A stretch of DNA of 64,000 nt from Calothrix anomala FACHB-343 (GTDB lineage: Bacteria; Cyanobacteriota; Cyanobacteriia; Cyanobacteriales; Nostocaceae). The stretch is taken from contig NZ_JACJQG010000004.1 in the NCBI RefSeq assembly GCF_014696435.1, positions 1 to 64,000 of the forward strand, in the 5' to 3' direction. A program made the translations under genes and the position numbers. The notes beneath the pieces were generated by a model. The model was not told where the DNA came from and did not search any database. It worked only from the letters and a program-made list of their open reading frames with translations. Of the stretch, positions 35,001-43,740 are shown in pieces (the stretch's first letter is position 1; every line of letters starts with the position of its first letter).

Positions 35001-35279
35001 GCCTCAGGTGCTGGTTCTGCTTCTCGTTGGTCGTTGGGAACGGCGTTATTTGGTGGTTTACTAGTAGCAACGGTGTTAAGTTTGCTAATTGTGCCGGTGT
35101 TGTATGTGATTATTAAGAATTTGGAAGTCCGTTTCTTAAAACGCAAACCAAATCGTCCAAGTACGCCACCTGACGCCGATAGAGATGGGAATGAACCAGC
35201 AACGGTGACTGTTGCTAAATCGAGTGCGATCGCTCATCCTACTGTTGACGATCGCCATCCTCATGATGGTAATTTTTAA
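32031..35279 (+). CDS. RND multidrug efflux permease (HAE1/AcrB type)
   Basis: This 1082-residue proton-driven pump begins MSIANNFIKRPVLTTVCSLL, as in AcrB. The helix-4 proton-relay pair is present (GLVVDDAIIVVE, near residue 408), as is the helix-10/11 region (LASKNAILIVEFANQ). Two large porter loops follow helices 1 and 7. GTG is the start. HAE1-family members expel hydrophobic drugs. This one forms an operon with its adaptor but no outer-membrane gene. The C-terminal 50 residues are disordered. Confidence 0.92.
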   Translation: MSIANNFIKRPVLTTVCSLLILILGGVCIPLLPLNYLPDIAPIRVQVSANYTGADVATVESAVTTTLERQLNGVEGMQYMTSNSSAGSSQISVYFGSETDKDIAQVNVQNRLARATPRLPTSVQQLGVTAQTASTSILLVYTFYAENNEYDPLFISNYIDLNLRDQLLRTPGVGDLTIFGEKRYAMRLWLDPNALASRQLTVADVATALRSQNILAGAGTIGQAPIPPGQSYEIPLRVNGQFKDASEFENLVIKAGSDGNLIKLKDVGRAELGSETYSSNARNNGKPAIGVAIYQSPGSNALDVAKNIQAQMNELIKDFPPGLKTQIVYDTVGFVQASLEEVVKTLVEAIALVVLVIFLFLQDWRATVIPIIAIPVSLIGALAFAYVFRFSLNNLTLFGLILATGLVVDDAIIVVEAIAGKIEQGVRPLQASFEAMEELSGAIIATSLVLMAVFLPVAFFPGSTGKLYQQFALVIAFSITISTFNALSFTPSMSAILLRPPQPKRGPLGWFFNKFNQILAWIIRRYLAIVNFLIRLRYAVVALFVVGLAGTYFMFTHVPTGFVPTEDQGIVLGIIQAPDGVSLAYTDEVITKLEAILQKEPEIDNVFATSGFGFAGSGSNRGVFFAKLKPWEERKEKEQSASAILGRINGAFQTIPQAIITAVNPPPIQGFSTLGGFELQLEDRTNGRLTIDDFYANAQAIIAEANQQPALRGGVFTQFTASTPQFQIDFDRNRLQALNVDFQQAVNTLGAAIGSQYVNDFTLGQQSYRVYVQAEGNYRRSPNDINQLYVRSANDQMIRLSEVATLTPITGPSVISHYNGFRSINIQGREAQGYSSGQAIQAMQQAVNAAALPGVGSNWTGTAREELSAGNLGILIFGFGIVMVFLTLSAQYESYIDPAIILLTVPLALLGALSSLALRGLVNDVYANVALVMLIGLASKNAILIVEFANQALEQGMSISQAALSAAQERFRPIVMTSASSLLGFFPLVIASGAGSASRWSLGTALFGGLLVATVLSLLIVPVLYVIIKNLEVRFLKRKPNRPSTPPDADRDGNEPATVTVAKSSAIAHPTVDDRHPHDGNF

Positions 35280-35340
35280 TTGGGTAGCAGTGCGATCGCA
35301 TTAATTTTGCTCAGTTATCCAAACACTTTTCTCGCTTGCC

Positions 35341-35480
35341 CGACACACCGCCCGCAGGCTATAAGCCACTGGCTCATGCTACAAAACCTGCCTCCGCAGG
35401 TTAAAGAAATTTAGCCTGCGGAGGCAGGCTTTGTTCAGTTAGCCGCACCCTTATAGGGTGACGGCGGGATTTCGGAATAA
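35341..35480 (-). repeat. Repeat B, copy 2 (inverted)
   Basis: Reverse complement of the element at 24591-24735. Shared parts include CCGCCGTCACCCTATAAGGG, GTGCGGCTAA, AAAGCCTGC...GCAGGCTAAATTT and TAGCCTGCGGGC. The loops differ more than the stems. Confidence 0.78.
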
Positions 35481-35519
35481 GCGATGAGCTAACTTTAAAC
35501 GTTTAAGGTTGTAACTTAC

Positions 35520-35765
35520 TCGATAAGCCATTTCATCTTCTCGTTTTCTTGTTTCACCTACTCGATAAGGCTTTTCATCTACTCGTTTCAGTGTTTCACG
35601 CACTTGATAAAGCTTTTCATCTACTCGTTTTACTGTTTCATCTACTCGATAAGGCTTTTCATCTACTCATTTTCTTATTTCACCTACTCATTTCAGTGTT
35701 TCACGCACTCGATAAGCCATTTTATCTACTCATTTTGGTGTTTCACGCACTTGTTAAACTTTTTC
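35520..35765 (+). repeat. 21/42-bp tandem repeat
   Basis: GATAA recurs at 35522, 35564, 35606, 35648 and 35711, giving steps of 42, 42, 42 and 63 bp, multiples of a 21-bp unit of type TTTCATCTACTCGATAAGGC. An open frame through it encodes FHLLDKAFHLL-type repeats, but the array is likely non-coding. Confidence 0.75.
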
Positions 35766-35910
35766 CTCTTCCAATTTCCGTATTATCCATTAGCTATCAC
35801 CCGTATTACAACAGGTAAAAATTTAGCTCCCACTTTGGCAAATGTACAGATAATCGAAGTATCCCCTGATAAGCTAGGGGACATCCAATTTTTTAAATAC
35901 CCAATGAATT

Positions 35911-35967
35911 TGTAGTGCGAGCGTCTCGCTCGCTGGTGTTCAAAAGCGAGCAAGATGCTCGCACTAC
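35911..35967. repeat. Long inverted repeat (TAGTGCGAGC family)
   Basis: The arms TGTAGTGCGAGCGTCTCGC (35911-35929) and its near-complement ending GATGCTCGCACTAC (to 35967) form a stem of about 22 bp with a 12-bp loop. A typical dispersed cyanobacterial hairpin. Confidence 0.75.
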
Positions 35968-36012
35968 GAAAATATGGGTAATTTATTTTTTGTAAGTCCC
36001 TAGCCAAAGCTC

Positions 36013-36288
36013 ATGAATACCAAACTTATCGCTTTCTCGGCAATTGTGACTGCAGGTTTAGGTGCAGGAATCGGTTTTATTGTGGCTTATTTACTTCCTA
36101 CTCCCTACACCAGCCAAATGTATAAAGATTTAGGGCAAAAATATGCGATCGCAGGTGCGGTTGCTGGCTTGTTCATCGGTTCTAGCCAAGAAATGATTCG
36201 CGAACTCAAGCAAGAACGGGATGCAGAAGAGGAGTTTTTACGGGATTTCAACAAGGCTGTGCGCTCAGTTAGCAAACGAGAAGATTAA
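36013..36288 (+). CDS. Small two-helix membrane protein
   Basis: This 91-residue protein has two hydrophobic helices (about 5-28 and 45-60, the first GIGFIVAYLL-rich) and a charged C-terminal helix (QERDAEEEFLRDF). It resembles conserved cyanobacterial proteins of unknown function. No enzymatic motif is seen. Confidence 0.65.
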   Translation: MNTKLIAFSAIVTAGLGAGIGFIVAYLLPTPYTSQMYKDLGQKYAIAGAVAGLFIGSSQEMIRELKQERDAEEEFLRDFNKAVRSVSKRED

Positions 36289-36391
36289 GATACAGTTCTC
36301 TACCTCATACCCAGAACAAGCCACCAGATAGAGGAATTATGAGGAAACTGATGATAGCTTGAGATGATGGCAGTAAATAACAAACCCTACT

Positions 36392-36880
36392 GTGAATCAG
36401 TCATTATTAATTGCTCTTACTCTCTTAGCATCTACCCTGTTACCAGTCAACATGGCTGTGACTGTGGAAGCTTCAAGCAATCATCCAATCAAAATGTCTT
36501 CATTTAATCTGAGTTCCCAAAAATGGCAAAAGCGTGTATTACTAATCTTTGCACCATCTGTTAATCACCATGCTTATCAACAGCAGATGCAGTTATTGCA
36601 ACAGTATGATAGTGGTTTTACCGACCGGGATTTAGTTCTGGTTCAGGTTTTGACAAAAGATACAAGTTATGCTAATGGACAGTTAATCGATGAATCTTCT
36701 GCGGCTAATTTGCGATCGCGCTTTGGAGTTGACGAAGATAATTTTCGCGTCATTTTGGTAGGTAAAGATGGTGGTGTGAAGCGCCAAGATGCAACACCAG
36801 TCCAAGCCACAGCAATATTTGACCAAATTGACGCTATGCCCATGCGCCAACAAGAAATGCAACAGCAAGGTAGAAGGTAA
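36392..36880 (+). CDS. DUF4174 secreted thioredoxin-fold protein
   Basis: This 162-residue protein starts at GTG with a signal peptide (SLLIALTLLASTLLPVNMAV). A DUF4174-type domain follows: KRVLLIFAPSVNHHAYQQQM, then DRDLVLVQVL, LRSRFGV and FRVILVGKDGGVK. The last pattern is the conserved strand-turn of this thioredoxin-like fold. There is no Cys pair, so it is not a redox thioredoxin. It lies 5 bp before the GST gene and is likely co-transcribed. Confidence 0.75.
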   Translation: MNQSLLIALTLLASTLLPVNMAVTVEASSNHPIKMSSFNLSSQKWQKRVLLIFAPSVNHHAYQQQMQLLQQYDSGFTDRDLVLVQVLTKDTSYANGQLIDESSAANLRSRFGVDEDNFRVILVGKDGGVKRQDATPVQATAIFDQIDAMPMRQQEMQQQGRR

Positions 36881-36885
36881 CTATT

Positions 36886-37524
36886 ATGATCGTTGTCCAT
36901 CATCTTAACAATTCGCGATCGCAGCGCGTTCTATGGCTACTAGAAGAATTAGGTATTGAATACGATATCAAGTATTACGAACGCGACCCAAAGACGATGC
37001 TAGCACCAACTTCGCTACGGCAAGTCCATCCCCTTGGCAAATCACCAGTGATTACAGATGCACAACAGACCGTTGCTGAGTCGGGCGCTATTATTGAGTA
37101 TATAGTAGAGCGTTATGGTAATGGTCGGCTAATTCCAGAATCCGGTACACCAGAGCGTCTGCGTTATACCTATTGGTTACATTACGCTGAAGGCTCGGCA
37201 ATGCCACCTCTATTGATGAATCTCATCTTCAATCGCTTTCCATCTGTCGATAACAGTGTCAACGAAGCATTTATTATGCCCCAGATTCAGCTTCACTTTG
37301 ATTATATAGAAGCTGAACTTGGTAAGAGTACCTGGTTTGTAGGCGAAGAATTTACCGCCGCCGATATTCAGATGAGCTTTCCCCTAGAACTTGTTGCTAT
37401 GCAAGCCGAACTCATCCAAAATCGACCAAAAATTCAGCAATTTATCGAACGCATCCATGCTCGACCGGCTTACAAACGCGCCCTTGAACGTGGTGGTAAG
37501 TACAACTACGCCAACAGCATTTAA
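36886..37524 (+). CDS. Glutathione S-transferase
   Basis: This 212-residue GST has the N-terminal thioredoxin-like domain (HHLNNSRSQRVLWLLEELGI, then VHPLGKSPVITD and VAESGAIIEYI for glutathione binding). The C-terminal helical domain has a late FTAADIQMSF motif, the conserved N-capping box. The catalytic residue is likely the Ser at position 10 or 12. It follows the DUF4174 gene and ends at a bidirectional terminator. The substrate is unknown. Confidence 0.85.
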   Translation: MIVVHHLNNSRSQRVLWLLEELGIEYDIKYYERDPKTMLAPTSLRQVHPLGKSPVITDAQQTVAESGAIIEYIVERYGNGRLIPESGTPERLRYTYWLHYAEGSAMPPLLMNLIFNRFPSVDNSVNEAFIMPQIQLHFDYIEAELGKSTWFVGEEFTAADIQMSFPLELVAMQAELIQNRPKIQQFIERIHARPAYKRALERGGKYNYANSI

Positions 37525-37526
37525 TC

Positions 37527-37558
37527 AAAAACCCCACTTTAACCTGTGGGGTTTTTAT
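37527..37558. terminator. Bidirectional terminator
   Basis: The stem AACCCCAC/GTGGGGTT is flanked by an A-run on the left and a T-run on the right. It would stop transcription of the GST gene (plus) and of the peptidase gene (minus). Confidence 0.8.
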
Positions 37559-37571
37559 TGTGTCAGTAATA

Positions 37572-38858
37572 TTACTCACTAGGCAATAATTGCTTGACGA
37601 TACTTAACCCATTACTCATAGTTTCATCCAGCAATTTTGCATCAACATTTTTATCATTCGGGCTGTGATAATTCGGTTCATCACCCCGGTGGAAAAACAA
37701 CACGGGCACTTTTTTACTCGCAAATGATGCATGATCGCTGCCACCATTGTTATAGGAACCGGCTGTTTTAATATCTGGATCTATCGTTTGCGCGATCGCA
37801 GTTAATGCAGATGTCCCACTGATAAATAGCTGCTGATTCACTCCCACCATATCAAAATTTAACATGGCTTTTAACCCAGCCAGAAATTCTGGTTTAGCTG
37901 TATCTACAAACGCTTCCGATCCATGTAACCCGTCTTCCTCCCCATCAAAGGCGATAAACCAAATTTGCCGAGCAAGTTTTGTGTTCGCTAAGTTACGCGC
38001 CATCCCTAGTACAACTGCTGTACCAGAAGCGTTATCGTTTGCCCCAGGGGAACCCTCCACAGAGTCATAATGTCCGCCAAGTATCAATTTTGGCTGTGTT
38101 ACTCCTGGTAAATGGGCAATCACATTTCTACCTGTCACAACTTGCTGTTGTCCATTCACATTCAGAGTAACATTTACTGGTGTTTTTTGTTCCAGTAAGG
38201 GATTACCGCGATCGCCGGAAATTCCCAAGACGGGAATGGTAACTTTCTCCCCCAACCCAGCGCTAGTTAAATTCCCCGGTTCGTTGTTAACAACTACCAA
38301 GCCAATCGCCCCAGCAGCTATCGCATTTTTCGCTTTTTGCGAGAAGCGAATTTTACCACGCCGCACAATAGCGATCGCACCTTTAACATTAACTTTGGCA
38401 AAGTCTTCCGTTTGCCCAAAGTTGGGAACTGCTACCAATGGTGCATTCAAGTTTCCCTTAATTGTGCCATCTAGTGCCCGACCGGGAATAGTTGTACCAT
38501 TGATAACTAAGTTAGAACCTAAGTCTACAAATTTCTCGTAAGTAAAAGTCTGAATTTTGGTCACATAACCAGCCTGACGATACCTTTCCACAAGATAGGC
38601 GCTGGCTTTTTCCATGACTGGCGTACCTGCGACACGGGGGCCGAAATTTACCAAAGCTTGGACATCTGCATAAATTTGATTAGTTTGATGAGTTTGATTA
38701 GTGCGATCGCTTTCTTGTGCCTCAGCTTTGGGTAGAGATGCCACAATATTACTGACACGAGTTGATGGGAGACTGCAACCGGTTGATATTGACACTAGAA
38801 TAGCTGCTAGTGCCGTATTAAACCAAGAATTGGTAAGCTTTGGGGATAAAGGAGACAT
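37572..38858 (-). CDS. Secreted M28 aminopeptidase lipoprotein with PA domain
   Basis: This 428-residue zinc peptidase has a lipoprotein signal with a lipobox ending at Cys28 (SISTGC). A protease-associated domain lies at about 120-220. The M28 domain's metal-binding segments are GGHYDSVEGSPGANDNASG, FDGEEDGLHGSEAF, MVGVN and GGSDHASF. It probably trims N-terminal residues from peptides in the periplasm or outside the cell. It converges on the GST gene with a shared terminator. Confidence 0.88.
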   Translation of the reverse strand: MSPLSPKLTNSWFNTALAAILVSISTGCSLPSTRVSNIVASLPKAEAQESDRTNQTHQTNQIYADVQALVNFGPRVAGTPVMEKASAYLVERYRQAGYVTKIQTFTYEKFVDLGSNLVINGTTIPGRALDGTIKGNLNAPLVAVPNFGQTEDFAKVNVKGAIAIVRRGKIRFSQKAKNAIAAGAIGLVVVNNEPGNLTSAGLGEKVTIPVLGISGDRGNPLLEQKTPVNVTLNVNGQQQVVTGRNVIAHLPGVTQPKLILGGHYDSVEGSPGANDNASGTAVVLGMARNLANTKLARQIWFIAFDGEEDGLHGSEAFVDTAKPEFLAGLKAMLNFDMVGVNQQLFISGTSALTAIAQTIDPDIKTAGSYNNGGSDHASFASKKVPVLFFHRGDEPNYHSPNDKNVDAKLLDETMSNGLSIVKQLLPSE

Positions 38859-39012
38859 TTTCAGTAGATAGCAAGAGTGAGAAGGAACAATACTTTCCCT
38901 ATATTTACGAGTTCGTCTGTGATGTCAAAATGTTCCCACCTGGTGTGAAAAAGCAGGGGAGCAGGGAGCAAGGGGAATTAATCACTTTTTTATGTGTTTT
39001 GGCTGACAAACA

Positions 39013-39033
39013 AAGCCCACTTACGTGGGCTAA
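39013..39033 (-). terminator. Possible terminator for the small membrane gene
   Basis: The minus strand reads AGCCCAC-GTAA-GTGGGCT followed by TTG. A short hairpin, weak T-run. Confidence 0.4.
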
Positions 39034-39078
39034 TTAAATGTATCTTCATTAGTTTATAATTGCAGAGTTCGTTAATCG

Positions 39079-39303
39079 TCACAAATTCTTACTGGATTTA
39101 AAAATCAGAAAAACCCCTAAAAAGACGAAAAAATATCTAAATCCATAATCGATAAAATCCAAAGCAGTTTTGGTAAAGCTGAGGGATAAAAGACCAATAC
39201 CTGCAAATAAAATCCCACTAATCATCAAAGAACAGGATATTATCGTCCTTCTTAAATCTTTAATCGCTTCAACTAACTGTTTATTCTCTACCACAATCAA
39301 CAC
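39079..39303 (-). CDS. Small two-helix membrane protein
   Basis: This possible 74-residue protein starts at GTG. It has two hydrophobic helices (CSLMISGILFAGIGLLSLSF and YFFVFLGVFLIF) and no recognisable family. A charged N-terminal helix (NKQLVEAIKDLRRT) precedes them. The coding call rests on composition and the well-formed helices. Confidence 0.5.
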   Translation of the reverse strand: MLIVVENKQLVEAIKDLRRTIISCSLMISGILFAGIGLLSLSFTKTALDFIDYGFRYFFVFLGVFLIFKSSKNL

Positions 39304-39889
39304 CCTGAAATAATTAAATAATTACTTTACAACAAAGGTAACTATTGACAGCGTAGGGTTAGGATACTTTTTACTTTGACCATTGACACACTATTTCAAG
39401 TTCGTAGTCTACCCCTTTGGGGAAGCAAGCTACGCACAGTGTCTAGTTCGCCGTAGGCGTCTCGTAGAGAAGGGAGGACTTGATACCAATTCAAAATTCT
39501 CTCTTGGAAAGTTCTGAGCGCCGGAAGCCAGCGCTCAGACTTTCCGCAAAATTCAAAATTAAGAAAGCTATATGTAGCAAAGGTTTTTGAGATTGGATCT
39601 ATTGCTGCATTTTGAAGAATTGGTATTAGTCCTCAAATAAGGGCTTATACCAATTTAATATGAAGTTGCATATATATATCGAGAAGCAAACTCGGTAAAA
39701 GTTTAATAATTATGACACAGTTTGAAAAACTTCTAGACTCTGTTCGAGCTATAGCAGTCTAAGCGCGAGCGCTTTTAATTCAACCCACATCGTCAACGCG
39801 ATCGCATCTCACAAAACTTTGCAAATTGCACTTTTCATTCAACCAATATAGTAATTGTCAAGCTATTTTCAGAAATAAAAATCATACTT
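39304..39889. other. Non-coding region with hairpin repeat
   Basis: No gene seen. It contains a G+C-richer dispersed repeat near 39401-39480 (CGCCGTAGGCGTCTCGTAGAG type) and a hairpin at about 39506-39544 with arms GAAAGTTCTGAGCGC and GCGCTCAGACTTTC. The rest is AT-rich. Confidence 0.6.
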
Positions 39890-40495
39890 TTAAATGTATG
39901 GAGAAGCAATAGTCTCAGAGCCTAAGTACTTTCTTAAGTAGGGTGAGAAAACCTCATAAATTAGTGTTATGGGTTTGCCTTGATGCCAAAATAAGTAATA
40001 ACGTCCCCAAAAAGCTCCTGTGTGATTGAAAGCTGATTCTAAAAAAGCCGATTTACCGTAATGGATTCCCCATATTTCTCGATACAGTTCTGTGCGTCGG
40101 CCAGATAAACTAGACCAAATTGGTATCTTTCGGTTTTGCAAATACCTATCTACATAATTGGCTGGCCACCAAGAAGTTGCATAAGCTAATCGCTGTCCAG
40201 AAGCAGTACGCAGCCATACTTGTCGCCGCACCCTTGGCCCTGGTAGTAATTGGATTGCTTCTGGTGCATTATCTGAGTCCATACCTACGTTAGACATCTC
40301 AATTAAATCTACTTCTGTTCTTTCACCAGTGAGGAGTTGTAAATGTCTTGTTGGCGAACCATCTCCCAAGAGTAGAATTTGCCAAGTAGGTGCTAACTTA
40401 CTGTGGGGTAACCCTTGTTGAATTATTTCCCTTTTACCTTGCCAAATAGGAGTTAAGTAATGCCATCCCGTGTCTTGGAAAATTTTTGCAGTCAT
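39890..40495 (-). CDS. Chorismate lyase (DUF98 type)
   Basis: This 201-residue protein matches the cyanobacterial chorismate lyase-like family (DUF98, as sll1797 of Synechocystis). That enzyme makes 4-hydroxybenzoate for plastoquinone. Typical stretches are PTWQILLLGDGSPTRHLQLLTG, RRQVWLRT, LAYATSWWPANYVDRYL and a late GRYYLFW...TLIYEVFSP. It is single and monocistronic here, with a long AT-rich region upstream. Confidence 0.8.
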   Translation of the reverse strand: MTAKIFQDTGWHYLTPIWQGKREIIQQGLPHSKLAPTWQILLLGDGSPTRHLQLLTGERTEVDLIEMSNVGMDSDNAPEAIQLLPGPRVRRQVWLRTASGQRLAYATSWWPANYVDRYLQNRKIPIWSSLSGRRTELYREIWGIHYGKSAFLESAFNHTGAFWGRYYLFWHQGKPITLIYEVFSPYLRKYLGSETIASPYI

Positions 40496-41651
40496 TAATT
40501 TATGAAAAAAATAAAACTAATATTTATCTGGAGGTTAACACTCATATTTAGTAATTATGGACTTTTCCAGGTGAGTGCTTTTGCGAACAATAATTTATAG
40601 ACAATAGCCTAAATTAAGCTGATAGGAGATGCTGTTGATGGAATTACGTTTATGAAAATCCTCATATATGTCTGCAACATATAAATCCTCAATTTAAGGA
40701 AAATTGCCTGTTTTCTTGCAGAATTCAGGTGCAAATATTTGCAGTGATATTTGCGTTGCTTCTGGGGATGCGATCGCATATCTGATTTTCTGCAATCATT
40801 GCTCTTTTAGCATAGTATCCAGTTGTAGATATTACAAGGAAAGATAAGACAGTTAAGCAAATTATCTAGCAGACAGATAAGATATTTAGTAAATTTTTCA
40901 AAATTTCACTTTTCAACAATAAAATCTCTAATTATTAATATTATGATTTCATAACACATTATTCAAAAAATTATATTTACGATTTACTTTGCTTAAAGTC
41001 TCAAGGTAAATAAAAATTGCGGCTTTCAAAATTATCGAGCGCACTCAATTTACCTTGTCTGGTGCCGATTCAACAGTTAATTTTTTCTTAAAACTAGGTA
41101 AGTAATTTCAATAATCAAATCTCATCCTACTAGCCAATCTTGTGGATTTGATCGATGAGGCTTTGAGGCTTCTCGGATGACAATAATTTACCAATCTGAT
41201 TGGTTTTTTATTAGTCAATCAAGTGAATATATAACTTAATCTATTTTTAATCTATCTAAAGATAGATAATTTTCTCTAATTACTTTAAATTTCTTAATAT
41301 TACCTCGCTGCTAAATGAGGATTTTAATTAAAGCTACAGCTACATTTTTCTGCATATCTGCCTGAATTGAGACCTATAAAATATCCAAAATTGAAACTTA
41401 TTTTTCAGTACTCTGAAGCGTATACTATGATGTTTATACTTAGTCTAATTACTTCTAGTCAAGTATAGCCAAGGCTTATACAGTATTTTCTACTGATATT
41501 TTGGCTATTGTCAGCGTTAGTAATACCAAATACCTAGCACTTGTATCGGATGATAATAAACTGGTGTTTCTGGAATGCTCGCAAAAATTGGCTCAATTAA
41601 TACTTTAGTAAGTAGATTTTGTGTCTGGCAAGAACTTTTGGTACACACCCT
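40496..41651. other. 1.1-kb AT-rich intergenic region with shared motifs
   Basis: No gene is supported. It contains a 27-bp segment including GATAAGACAGTTAAGC (40832-40858) that recurs at 47678-47704 upstream of the biosynthetic cluster. It also contains CGATCGCATATCTGAT (40771-40786), shared with the upstream region of the WD40 gene. Promoter boxes could not be assigned with confidence. Confidence 0.5.
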
Positions 41652-43019
41652 ATGGAATTGAAGCAAAATAGAATCAAGAGAAAAAGAGGAGTTGTATTAA
41701 CTCCCAAGGGACTCAAAAAACTACAAGAAGCGATTATTTCTAGCGAAATAGTCGAAAATCAAGGAGATCGCTTTACTTTAGAGAAGCTATCGCAACGTAC
41801 CAATATTTCCCCTAGAACTATTAGCCGTTTGTGGTCTTTAAGTAAAGGTGTGGATCAAAAAACCTTAAAATTATGTTTTAATGCCTTTGATTTAGAACTC
41901 CAGGATGAATATTATAGCTTTGTCCAAGATGAGGAGGAAAATCAAACAGAAATCTCAGAGTTTGTGTCAGAGAATTCTTATACAAAAGAACAAAGTTATT
42001 GGCCATATCCAGATAGACCGGTACCTCTAGATTCTCCTTTATATATCGAACGCCCACCTATAGAAGAACAAGTATATCGAGAAATTACTCAACCAGGTTG
42101 TGTAATTCGGATTCGCTCGCCCAGACAAATGGGTAAAACCTCTTTGGTAATGCGTTTGTTAGCCTTTGCGCAAAAGCAAGAATACCATGCTCTGAATATC
42201 AATTGCGACCAACTTGACGAGCAATGTTTAACTGACTTAAATAGGTTGTTGCGTTGTTTTTGTCTGCAAATCGCTACACAATTAGGTATAGATAGTAATA
42301 TTGACGATCAATGGGATGATGAGATTGGTTGTAAATTAAGTTGTAGTTTATACATACAAAATTATTTACTAAAACAGAGTGAAAATCCGATAGTTTTGGT
42401 TTTAAGTGAAGTTGACCGCTTTTTTGAATATCCTCAACTTGGTCGGGAATTTTTTGCTTTATTACGTTCTTGGTGCGATGAAGCTAGACAAAATAACCAC
42501 TGGCAAAAATTGAGATTAGTGGTAGTTTACTCGACAGAACAGTATATTTCTTTAGATATTAACCATTCTCCATTCAATATTGGATTACCGATTCGTCTTA
42601 GGGAATTTACTGTCCAGCAGGTAGAAGAATTAGCAAGGCGATACGGTATAGAATTGACAAATCAAGAACTAAAGCAGTTAATTTCTTTGGTAGGAGGTCA
42701 TCCTGGACTGCTACAACTAGCCTTGTTTAATCTTCTTTGTGGAAGTATGACTTTACAAGAGTTGATAGCTGAAGCGATCGCCAACGGTGGCATTTACCGT
42801 TATCATTTATGGCAACATTGGGTAAATCTGCAAGCCAACCCTGGTCTAATTAAGATTTATGCTGAGTTAGTTACAGCACAAAAAGGTATAAATCTTGACC
42901 CTGTATATGCGTACAAACTTGAAAGTTTAGGATTAATTTCCTTTGAAGGCGATCGCATCGTACCCCGTTGTGAACTCTACCGCAATTATTTTGCCAAGCA
43001 GTTAGCTACAAGTACCTAA
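41652..43019 (+). CDS. HTH-AAA-like ATPase (AAA_35)
   Basis: This 455-residue protein has an N-terminal helix-turn-helix-like region (FTLEKLSQRTNISPRTISRL) at about residues 40-65. An AAA-like ATPase domain with Walker A RQMGKTSLV (residues 157-165) and a Walker B-like strand PIVLVLSEVDRF follows. This arrangement is common in cyanobacterial signalling proteins whose effector halves are variable; here no C-terminal effector is seen. ATG 41652 is preferred to a TTG 33 bp upstream. It may regulate nearby genes, but that is inferred. Confidence 0.72.
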   Translation: MELKQNRIKRKRGVVLTPKGLKKLQEAIISSEIVENQGDRFTLEKLSQRTNISPRTISRLWSLSKGVDQKTLKLCFNAFDLELQDEYYSFVQDEEENQTEISEFVSENSYTKEQSYWPYPDRPVPLDSPLYIERPPIEEQVYREITQPGCVIRIRSPRQMGKTSLVMRLLAFAQKQEYHALNINCDQLDEQCLTDLNRLLRCFCLQIATQLGIDSNIDDQWDDEIGCKLSCSLYIQNYLLKQSENPIVLVLSEVDRFFEYPQLGREFFALLRSWCDEARQNNHWQKLRLVVVYSTEQYISLDINHSPFNIGLPIRLREFTVQQVEELARRYGIELTNQELKQLISLVGGHPGLLQLALFNLLCGSMTLQELIAEAIANGGIYRYHLWQHWVNLQANPGLIKIYAELVTAQKGINLDPVYAYKLESLGLISFEGDRIVPRCELYRNYFAKQLATST

Positions 43020-43740
43020 ACAAATTACCTAGATAAAGAGAATTGTAAGTTGTAAATCCACTAGATTAGGACTTACGCACCGAACATAAAAACCCTCACA
43101 AGGGTGGTCAAAAGTCAACATTCAATGGTCAAAATTCAAGTTTTTGGACTATGGACTATTGACCATTGACAAAAAGCATGAAAAATATCTGACACTGCGT
43201 AATTCCTAATTTATTATTCAGCGTAATTAAACATAACTTGTAAGGGCTGTCATTAGTCATTAGTCAAATATTTTGGTTTGGAATTGATATTGCCGAATCT
43301 AGATTTTTAATAGCATATATATCTCGTTTTTCTATATACCGATAGTATAGCAATTACTAAATAATAATTTTATCAAGACTTTTAAAATGCTAAATATTAG
43401 CAAATCATTGGTTGGTAAAACATGTAACTATATTCTGATTTTTGACATCAAAATTCAAGGACAGTTAAGCTATTTAAGTAAAAAAATCAGCAGAAATTTA
43501 AGACATTTAAGACTGCAAAGTTAACAAGCTTAAACTTACTAAGTAGCAATTGCAACTGACAATAATTAAATAATGTGTAATGATGATTTTCTCAATGCCA
43601 GATAGCAAACAGGCGGATAACACAGCTATTGGAGTGGGAAAAAATTCTCTACAAAGAGTCAAAAGTTGTGTTAATCTCTCTATGTGAGATCGCATATCTG
43701 ATATGACACATTTATATGTAATATAAAATCCCTATATGAT
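43020..43740. other. Non-coding region upstream of the WD40 gene
   Basis: No gene seen. It contains heptamer-derived inverted repeats (GTCAAAAGTCAAC..., GGACTATGGACT, GACCATTGAC) at 43108-43172, the ending AGGACTTACGCAC near 43070, CAAGGACAGTTAAGC (43456-43470) and GATCGCATATCTGAT (43688-43702). Confidence 0.55.

Larger units (their letters stand above)
35280..36012. other. Repeat-rich non-coding region
   Basis: No supported gene. In order it contains repeat B copy 2 (35341-35480, opposite orientation to copy 1), a 21/42-bp tandem repeat (35520-35765), a long inverted repeat (35911-35967) and one copy of an AAGTCCCTAG element end (35976-36003). Confidence 0.75.

Noticed and set aside
35549-35818. 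89-residue FHLLDKAFHLL repeat protein
   Set aside because: It follows a 21-bp tandem repeat, other frames are also open, and no RBS is present.
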